64,000 bases of DNA from NCBI GenBank assembly GCA_019916065.1, contig CM034239.1:31892419-31956418 (forward strand). Direction: 5' to 3'. Position 1 is the stretch's first letter, and the number at the start of each line of letters is the position of its first letter. This document shows positions 60,927 to 64,000 of the stretch, in pieces. A program made the translations under genes and the position numbers. The notes below the pieces were generated by a model. It did not search any database and was not told where the DNA came from. It saw nothing but the letters and a program-made list of their open reading frames with translations. Source of the DNA: Vitellaria paradoxa (lineage: Eukaryota; Streptophyta; Magnoliopsida; Ericales; Sapotaceae).

Positions 60927-63754
60927 CATTATGGTACACATATCAACATTTAACTATTTTTACATGTAAATAAAATAGTAGTTACCGTGACGGTTTCATC
61001 TAACCGTTATAAGTATAATTTACATTATTCAGTTGGGATCTATTGAATTAATTGTTGCATAAACAATAAGCCACCTAATCACATTCACTGTAGTGAGTCA
61101 CCTAATACAGTATAGCATTACAACTACTACATATAGGCACCTAGGAGATTCTGATTACTGGGCTTTAGTAGCTCACCCCTTATGGGAATATATTTTTCAG
61201 GATATTAAACACAGGGATACTGAAGATGAGCTGGAAAGAAATTAATTTCTCTTAAATATTCCATCAAAAGAGTTATCTATTTTTTTTCTTGCGCAGTGCT
61301 TGAAGACTTTATTTATTATTATGGTCTGTAATAATAATTATTGGATGATTGTAATCATTAAGTTTAGACCTAGTTACTTTATCTGATATGAAATGTTAAT
61401 CGCATGGTTGGGACGTTTAGATGGCTCTATAATATTATTCTCTATTTTTTTTATTTTGTGCCCTGTAGTTGAATCCCATCAAATGATTCAGTCTAATGAC
61501 TTATAAATATTGGTTGGGATAAACTAGGGATTTTGAATACCTTAAATTTTCATTGCAAGTCAACCCTAGTTTGGAGGAAAATTTTGGGGTGTGACGGTGT
61601 GTTGCTGTCATGTTATTTTTATACCCAAATAAATAATCCCAAGTCACTTTCGAGTATTCGGGTTATGAAAATCCAGGCATGACACCTAGTGAAAGAAGAA
61701 TGTCCATCTCTCACATAGAATGATAGGGGGACCGAGGTAGATAGTCCAGCGAAATCTCCAAGTCCAAGTCTTGCTGAGCCAGCGGTCCATCGCCAGCTAA
61801 GCTAGACGGTCTAGCTGTGTCTAGCCTGGGTCGCATAGAGTCTCTTCCGATTCGATGCTCCTCATTCAGCGCTACAACAGTCCTTTGACCAACCATCCTC
61901 GATCTAGTCGCTAACTAATGTACCTCTGCTATATCTGTGCAAATGAAGAGCTCTGCTGCAATCTGTGTGGCCATGACTGTAGTCTATAGCTGTAAAAAAA
62001 ATCAAAGTGTTAGAATAAAACCTATCAAATAATCATACCTAAACAGGAATATACATTGTATGTGGATTAAGGATAGATTTTTACTAATATCTCCCTTGTG
62101 GCAGCAACTAGCTGGGACCCAATAAAAGGCACATCACGAGGAGGCCCAATAGGTTGCCTGGTAATCAAATCGAACCACTGCATATAAGGATCACTGCGAT
62201 CCATCCAGCCTATAAATGTGTCACCAGTGACCACTCGAGCACGACAATCATTCCAGGCAGCGATGTGATCAGCATGTGTGACACTCCAGTCAGTGCCAGC
62301 CCTAATTCGCCGATCAATAGCGTGTAATCGGAGAGGTGTATCACAACCCTAGGGCTCATGCTGAATCATCCCGAACTATCCCATAACGCGATCGAGCAAA
62401 TGCATCTCGATGATGTTAAAGCATATCAATGGCAATCTCATCCGCCAAATCTTTCAGTTATGAGCTAGGACATATAGATCCGTTGGATATGGCTGCCATG
62501 TCATCTGTGCCTCTACCATCAAGTCCAACTAGTTCTTGCACTCAACAAGAGTACGTGAAGATGTCAAGGCCTTCCCCTCATGCCACCTGTTGTCCCAATT
62601 TAAATATATTTAGTAGTTTATTTTGAAACCAATAAACATCCCATAACAAATATAAATATAATAGCTTATTTAACATTGTCATACCTACAACCATATGGGT
62701 CGACTGGCCGCACTAAAGGGACTGGCCCAGCTAGTGGAGGTGCTACTGCTGGTGGATCAGCTGCTTGTGCGACATCTGGATCATTGGGTTACGTTACATC
62801 TGGTTCCTCATGCGGAGGCGCGTTGGCTCGTCTACCTCGATGTTCAATAATAGGTTTGAATATAGCAAAACGCTCCCATGCTTATATCTGGAAAATGGCT
62901 AAGGGGCCAGCCATCTCCTTCACCCGCATCTGTAAGGACTTGCACATCTCCTGGTATAAATAAGCCAATGATACTCATCCCCAACTATATTGTCCAACAC
63001 GATCTAAATTGTCGAGCAACAGTAGATACATCAATGGGATCAAGCTACGGGACTTGTTGGGGAACATAAATCCTCCAATCAACATGAATATGGTCACACG
63101 AGCATACCGTCGTACATCGACTTCGTCGACGTCAGCGAGAAGATGTCCAAAGTGCTGGAGCAACCAACTGAACTTGTTCGCATTCCCTTTGATAGCATAG
63201 TAGGTGGGGCAATGCCTAGGTGGCCCTAGATTATGTTCAACCACGCATACACTCTATGAGTGATATCAACGCCAGTAATAGTCATCCCATCAACGAGCAA
63301 TCTGGTGATGGCACTAATGTCCTCCAATGTGATAGTGCACTCACCGATCGACATATGAAAAGTGTAGGTCTCCACTCGCCATCTCTCCACAAGTGTTGTA
63401 GTAAAAGGCCTATATAACTGAACACAACCCAAGCAGTAGAACCCATACACTCCTGCCCTGACAAGGTAGTCAACAATGCGGGCATCCCTGGGAGTCCATG
63501 TGAGGTCTCTCATGAGGTACTAGCCAGTACGAAGATCAAGTACGGAGGACTTCTTTGTAATGAAAAAATTACAATCATAATAAGCATTTAACAGTTGTGT
63601 GATAAAAAAAAACCAAATGGAAGAAACGAAGTTAAAAGCATACCCTGCCATCCTATATAACTATCAATCTATGTTTGAGTTGTGCATGTAGTACAGATGA
63701 ATCGCGAGATCCCGAGGATAACAAAGGATGATCCTGATCGAATGGAGGATCCAT

Positions 63755-64000
63755 AACCTACACATAAAAGGCACAAAATTACCAACAGTTCTAATTGTCA
63801 TAATAAGCATTCAAAATTTGAGGAATTACATAAATGGGTAGTGATAAAATAGTTAAAATGCTCAATAACGTTCAAAGTCTTACAACATACATAAAAAATT
63901 ACATAACTAAATAATTCATGGTCTTCGATTAAAGTCGTACAAATTACATATCTCAGTTAATAAAAAAATAACTAGCTCGCAGCTCTTCCAGGGCAATTCC
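63755..64000. other. Upstream flank of the PMD gene, nothing recognised
   Basis: AT-rich, no motif or frame that I can support. It would hold the promoter of the PMD gene on the minus strand. Confidence 0.3.

Larger units (their letters stand above)
57784..61684 (+). mobile_element. Very long solo LTR, 3.9 kb, TSD CCTAG
   Basis: It starts TGTAATAACTTGAATTTT and ends ATCCAGGCATGACA, and is flanked by CCTAG at 57779-57783 and 61685-61689. No internal retroelement domains occur, so it is a solo LTR, most likely Gypsy. It contains direct repeats (58155-58460), a TA microsatellite (60822-60846), the CCCTTGG/GGTTGTATT-type words of other LTR remnants here, and two tRNA-like blocks on the minus strand. 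It interrupts the last exon of the PMD gene. Confidence 0.85.
57421..63754 (-). pseudogene. Plant mobile domain (PMD/MAIN-like) gene, broken
   Basis: Minus strand. Exon 1 is 63754-63644 (MDPPFDQDHPLLSSGSRD, then LKHRLIVI and a TAG where the family has tryptophan). Exon 2 is about 63552-62685 with the PMD core: ERWRVETYTFHMSIGECTIT, TRLLVDGMTITGV, DVRRYARVTIFMLIGGFMFP, LDNLDRVGQYSWG, KEMAGPLAIFQ and AWERF. Exon 3 begins at 62586 (GKALTSSRTLVECKN, DWSVTHADHIAAWND). A last exon from about 61988 continues to GPEPLSHPIEPPTEP and ends APNCGTH with TAG at 57421-57423. Such proteins (also annotated as phosphatase 7 long-form homologs) occur both as transposon-borne and host silencing-related genes. 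There are at least one frameshift (about 63235) and several stops. A 3.9-kb solo LTR splits the last exon. Confidence 0.85.

Noticed and set aside
1..64000. CRISPR arrays, operons, bacterial ribosome binding sites
   Set aside because: All signals are those of plant nuclear DNA; repeats found are transposon parts, minisatellites or microsatellites without spacer structure.

Overview
This is nuclear DNA of a flowering plant, most likely a dicot-type genome. It is AT-rich, has GT-AG introns, and is packed with plant transposon families: Copia, Gypsy-type LTRs, a Cassandra-like 5S-bearing TRIM, LINE, tRNA-derived SINE, CACTA, hAT, MULE and Tourist-like MITEs. I see no bacterial, organellar or CRISPR features. 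The species cannot be named from the sequence.

Only one host gene looks intact: an ABC1/UbiB-type atypical kinase (ABC1K, ADCK2-like, probably mitochondrial) on the + strand, 30689-38965, in five exons that all join in phase 0 to give about 666 codons. Its 3.7-kb last intron holds a dead LINE, an antisense Copia fragment and a Tourist-like MITE.

Left part (1-30.6 kb): LTR-derived sequence, with a 2.1-kb solo LTR at 1998-4129 flanked by TTATA. A decayed Copia element follows at 8951-13361. A 9.9-kb CACTA-like element (14622-24523) contains a head-to-head pair of Cassandra-like elements (17196-20161, outer TSD AGGCC), which itself contains a 1.56-kb solo LTR (TSD CACGT). Next come another LTR, a 1.25-kb MULE-type element and a 0.42-kb MULE MITE, both with perfect 9-bp TSDs.

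Right part (39-64 kb): MITEs, a MULE inside a CACTA end, and a broken hAT transposase gene (minus strand). The hAT gene was hit by a SINE (TSD AAAATGTGA) and by a second copy of the 1.56-kb solo LTR (TSD GCTAA). Then comes the most unusual stretch, all on the minus strand. A broken plant-mobile-domain (PMD/MAIN-like) gene (57421-63754) is interrupted by a 3.9-kb solo LTR (TSD CCTAG). Immediately downstream of its stop, in the same orientation, lie exon fragments resembling Argonaute-4, DNA polymerase epsilon subunit B and an HHO/GARP transcription factor. This looks like transposon-mediated capture of host gene pieces.

Apart from the kinase, every coding trace here carries stops or frameshifts. 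The window is best read as one gene island inside layered, nested transposon debris whose order of insertion can be partly reconstructed from target-site duplications.
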